64,000 nucleotides of DNA, taken from positions 558,001 through 622,000 of the forward strand of contig CAWAXG010000071.1 in assembly GCA_963785755.1 (NCBI GenBank). Reading direction: 5' to 3'. The notes below the pieces were generated by a model. It was not told where the DNA came from. It worked only from the letters and a program-made list of their open reading frames with translations, and searched no databases. Shown here piece after piece: positions 61,301 through 64,000 of the stretch. The position numbers and the translations under genes were made by a program. Every line of letters begins with the position of its first letter. The stretch's first letter is position 1. Source of the DNA: JACCXG01 sp963785755. GTDB lineage: Bacteria; Acidobacteriota; Vicinamibacteria; Vicinamibacterales; 2-12-FULL-66-21.

Positions 61301-62269
61301 ATGAGACGACGATCGCATGTTTGGCTAATCGTGGCTGTAGCGGTTCTGATAACCGCGGTGCCGGGCCAGTCACAGCCGCAGATTGCGCGCTTCGAGCTTC
61401 CCGCGGATGTCACCTTCCCGGAGGGCATCGCGTATGACGCCAAGGCCGGCGTCGTCTACACAGGCAGCGCCGCCACAGGCAATCTCGTGCGGTTGACGCT
61501 CGGCTCGAAGCAGGCGACGACGGTCGCGCCAGCCGGAAGCCTGATGGCGACCGAGCCGTTTCCGGCTCTGCTCGGCATGAAGATCGACGGGGCAGGGCGC
61601 GTGTGGATCGCGGGCGGCCGGACCGGGCAGATGGTGGTCGTCGATTCGAAGAGCGGCAAGGTCCTGAAGAAGTTCGAGGTCCCGACGCCGGGCGCCAGTC
61701 TGATCAACGACGTGGTCATCGTGGGGCCGAGTGCGTATTTCACGGACTCGCTGACGCCGACGCTCTGGCGGGTGACGGTGAAAGGCGATCAGATCGGCGA
61801 TCTCGAACCGTGGCTGCAGTTCACCGGCACTCCCCTCGAATACACGAAGCCGGGCGCCAACCTGAATGGCATCGCCGCGACCGCCGACGGCCGGCACCTC
61901 ATCGTCGTGCAGATGAACAAGGGGTTGCTGTTCCGGATCGGCGTCGACGACAAGCAGGTCGCGGCGATCGACATCGGCGGCGAGTCGGTGGCGACAGGCG
62001 ACGGGCTGGTGCTCGACGGCCGGACGCTCTACGTCGTCCGCCAGGGGGAGCAGGAGATCGTCACCGTCGAGTTGGCCCAGGATCTCGCCAAGGGGCGTGT
62101 GATCTCGCGCTTCCAGAATCCGGCGCTCGCCTGGCCGGCGACGGCGGTGAAGGCCGGCGACCAGCTGCTGGTCGTCAACACGCAGTTCAACAAGCGGACG
62201 ACCAAGGATCCGGTCACGCCGTTCGCGATAGTCGGGATCCCGGTCGCGCTGCTCTCAGGAAAGCCGTAG
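61301..62269 (+). CDS. Secreted SMP-30/gluconolactonase-like beta-propeller
   Basis: 322 residues from ATG 61301. Signal peptide (HVWLIVAVAVLITAVPGQS), then propeller blades with repeated DGAGRVWIAGG, SLINDVVIVGPSAYFTD and NLNGIAATADGRHLIVV patterns. These suit an SMP-30-like sugar lactonase or NHL protein. Catalytic metal ligands are not certain. Confidence 0.7.
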   Translation: MRRRSHVWLIVAVAVLITAVPGQSQPQIARFELPADVTFPEGIAYDAKAGVVYTGSAATGNLVRLTLGSKQATTVAPAGSLMATEPFPALLGMKIDGAGRVWIAGGRTGQMVVVDSKSGKVLKKFEVPTPGASLINDVVIVGPSAYFTDSLTPTLWRVTVKGDQIGDLEPWLQFTGTPLEYTKPGANLNGIAATADGRHLIVVQMNKGLLFRIGVDDKQVAAIDIGGESVATGDGLVLDGRTLYVVRQGEQEIVTVELAQDLAKGRVISRFQNPALAWPATAVKAGDQLLVVNTQFNKRTTKDPVTPFAIVGIPVALLSGKP

Positions 62270-62307
62270 ACGCTGGAGCCGCGAGCTCCGCGGTACGCTC
62301 GACCATC

Positions 62308-63549
62308 ATGCGCATCGGAATTCTCACCAATGAGTATCCGCCGAATGTCTACGGCGGCGCCGGCGTTCACGTCGAGTATCTGACGCGCGAGCTGTCGACG
62401 ATCGAGGAAGGGCGCCACTTCGTCCGCGTGCTCTGCTTCGGCGATCAGGCCGAGCGCGCGCCGACGCTCCTGGTGGACGGCGTGCAGCCGCCGGTGAAGC
62501 TCCGGGCCCAGGATCCGCGGCATGCCCGGCTGTTCGACACCATGGCGCAGAACCTGGTCATGGCCGGCATGGCGTCCGATCTCGACATCGTCCACTGCCA
62601 CACGTGGTACTCGCACTTCGCCGGCTGCCTGGTGAAGTACCTGCAGGGCGTTCCGCTGGTGCTGACGACCCACTCGCTCGAGCCCCACCGGCCGTGGAAA
62701 GTGGAGCAGCTCGGGACCGCCTACCATGCCTCATCCTGGATCGAGCGCACGGCGTATCAGAACGCCGATGGCGTGATCGCCGTCTCCGGGGCGATGAAGC
62801 AGGACGTGCAGTCGCTCTATGGCGTCGCGCCGACCAAGGTGCGGGTCATCCACAACGGCATCGACCTGCTGGAGTACCGCCCCCGGCCGGACCCCGCCAT
62901 GCTGGCCGAGCACGGCATCGATGCGACCGTTCCGTACGTTCTGTTCGTGGGGCGCATCACCAGGCAGAAGGGGATCATCCATCTCGTGAACGCGATCCGG
63001 CATCTGCGCCCGGGCGTGCAGGTCGTGCTCTGCGCGGGCGCGCCTGACACACAGGAGATTGCGAAAGAGATGACGCTGGCGGTGGAGCGCGCGCGGTCAG
63101 TCAGCCAGCATTCGATCGTCTGGATCACCGAGATGCTGCCGAAGGAGAAGGTGATCACGCTGTACACGCACGCCGCGATCTTCGTCTGTCCGTCCGTCTA
63201 CGAGCCGTTCGGGATCATCAACCTGGAGGCGATGGCCTGCGAGACGCCGGTCGTGGCTTCGGCCGTTGGCGGCATTCCCGAAATCGTGGACCACGGCGAG
63301 ACCGGCCTGCTCGTGCCTCCCGAAGCGATCAGTCCCACCGAAGTCGAGCCCAGGCACCCGGAGCAGTTCTCCCGCGATCTTGCGGCCGCGGTCAACGTTC
63401 TGCTGGACGATCCCGATCTCCGCGCCGTGATGGCGAGGAACGCTCGCATCCGTGTCGAACGCGAGTTCTCGTGGTTGAGCATTGCCAAGGAGACGCTGGA
63501 GTTCTACCAGGAACTGGTAGCTGCACAGAAGGGGAAGGTGAGGTGGTGA
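62308..63549 (+). CDS. glgA: Glycogen synthase (actinobacterial/GlgM-like GT4 type)
   Basis: 413 residues from ATG 62308. The N terminus GILTNEYPPNVYGGAGVHVE and the donor-site block YEPFGIINLEAMACETPVVA match the Corynebacterium-type glycogen synthase group. Members elongate alpha-1,4-glucan or make maltose-1-phosphate (GlgM). The nucleotide donor cannot be fixed from sequence. It is convergent with a partial oxidoreductase gene. Confidence 0.85.
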   Translation: MRIGILTNEYPPNVYGGAGVHVEYLTRELSTIEEGRHFVRVLCFGDQAERAPTLLVDGVQPPVKLRAQDPRHARLFDTMAQNLVMAGMASDLDIVHCHTWYSHFAGCLVKYLQGVPLVLTTHSLEPHRPWKVEQLGTAYHASSWIERTAYQNADGVIAVSGAMKQDVQSLYGVAPTKVRVIHNGIDLLEYRPRPDPAMLAEHGIDATVPYVLFVGRITRQKGIIHLVNAIRHLRPGVQVVLCAGAPDTQEIAKEMTLAVERARSVSQHSIVWITEMLPKEKVITLYTHAAIFVCPSVYEPFGIINLEAMACETPVVASAVGGIPEIVDHGETGLLVPPEAISPTEVEPRHPEQFSRDLAAAVNVLLDDPDLRAVMARNARIRVEREFSWLSIAKETLEFYQELVAAQKGKVRW

Positions 63550-63632
63550 ATCGAGCGCAGGAGCACCCGGCCGGCGCCGAGTGCCCCTGCGATCAGGACT
63601 AATTCTCGATAACGCCGCGCTGGCGCGCGGAC

Positions 63633-63684
63633 GGCCTTGACCGGAAACTTGACTCGAAAACTGAGAATCGAACCGGTCAAGGCC
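63633..63684. terminator. Possible bidirectional terminator hairpin
   Basis: GGCCTTGACCGG (63633-63644) and CCGGTCAAGGCC (63673-63684) are perfect reverse complements around a 28-base loop between two convergent genes. No strong T tract follows on either strand. Confidence 0.5.
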
Positions 63685-63685
63685 T

Positions 63686-64000
63686 CTAAGTGAACGACTT
63701 CGGGAGTTCGAAGCCCTTGCGGTAGCCGCCGTCGCGCATGAGCATCGTATCGGCCTTCTTGTCGTCCTCGAACCGCTCCGCCTTCGGATCGAATCTGAGC
63801 TGGCGGCCGACGCGATACGAGATGTTGGCCAGATGCGGCAGCGCCGAGGACAGGTGCCCTTCGAGGACGTCGCACGTCAGGATCTTCGGATCGTTCGCGC
63901 GGATGGCGTCGATGAAGTTGGCGTAGTGGTTCCCTTCCTCCGTGGTCAGCCCCACTGGCGCCCCGGCTCCGGCGGCCGTGCCGCTGCCAGGTCCCTTCTC
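63686..64000 (-). CDS. Gfo/Idh/MocA-family oxidoreductase, C-terminal part
   Basis: The frame is open to the window edge; 104 codons plus a stop are visible. NHYANFIDAIRANDPKILTC, GHLSSALPHLANISYRVGR and the tail DGGYRKGFELP match the C terminus of the secreted Gfo/Idh/MocA proteins common in Acidobacteriota and Planctomycetota. The NAD-binding N terminus is outside the window. Substrate unknown, probably a sugar. Confidence 0.75.
   Translation of the reverse strand, partial: EKGPGSGTAAGAGAPVGLTTEEGNHYANFIDAIRANDPKILTCDVLEGHLSSALPHLANISYRVGRQLRFDPKAERFEDDKKADTMLMRDGGYRKGFELPKSFT

Overview
The window is high-G+C bacterial chromosome with no rRNA, tRNA, CRISPR array, prophage or intact transposase that I can see. 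Two FtsX/MacB-type permeases of the acidobacterial kind (one beside a PadR regulator), VWFA-related and DUF4342 proteins, bacillithiol genes and many secreted carbohydrate-active proteins point to a soil-type Acidobacteriota, most likely the Vicinamibacteria. This placement is inference from gene content. Signal peptides, a lipobox and an outer-membrane beta-barrel indicate a diderm.

Layout. 0.2-6.1 kb: PadR regulator with a coupled permease, then a second permease broken by one base. 6.5-10 kb: YpdA-type bacillithiol disulfide reductase, a stand-alone PrimPol and a convergent ATP-dependent DNA ligase. 10-15.4 kb: secreted ThuA, SGNH/PVC-type dehydrogenase and cupredoxin. 15.5-18.7 kb: HtrA-like protease and a secreted glycoside hydrolase. 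18.7-22.6 kb (minus strand): bshA, bshB1, a 1-Cys peroxiredoxin and an unknown secreted protein. 22.8-27.7 kb: universal stress protein, GH67 alpha-glucuronidase and CE15 glucuronoyl esterase. 27.9-31.1 kb (minus): a tightly coupled cfa-like methyltransferase / flavoprotein / FNR-like operon. 31.5-45 kb: DUF4342, FtsB, CutA, a trans-sulfuration PLP enzyme, a SpoIIE phosphatase, an RNase III with an N-terminal DUF2007 domain, hutH-hutU plus a coupled ATPase, purA, a PilZ protein and a ROK kinase. 45-49.4 kb: YtxJ, a chlorite-dismutase-family protein, a nucleotidyltransferase-like protein and a BlaI/M56 pair. 49.5-56.6 kb: BaiN-type flavoprotein, receiver protein, VWFA remnant with a sortase, VOC dioxygenase-like protein, beta-barrel and sulfatase. 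56.9-64 kb: TPR peptidase, GT39, PadR with a broken permease, a beta-propeller protein, glycogen synthase and a partial Gfo/Idh/MocA oxidoreductase.

Four bacillithiol-related genes (ypdA, bshB1, bshA, ytxJ) plus a peroxiredoxin suggest the cell uses bacillithiol as its low-molecular-weight thiol; bshC is not in the window. GH67 and CE15 together would strip and release glucuronic-acid side chains of xylan.

The most striking feature is in the gaps. At least a dozen intergenic regions carry long imperfect inverted repeats whose arms are built from degenerate short words (GATCACC-like, GAGGTTCA-like, CACGTGCTA-like, CCGCCTCCG-like, GTGCCGTC). They abut or run into gene ends, and they supply the stop codon of some genes, the only start codon of one, and an extended C terminus of another. 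A separate perfect 48-bp palindrome looks like a REP element. Several genes carry single-base frameshifts in short homopolymers, so consensus sequencing error should be excluded before calling them pseudogenes.
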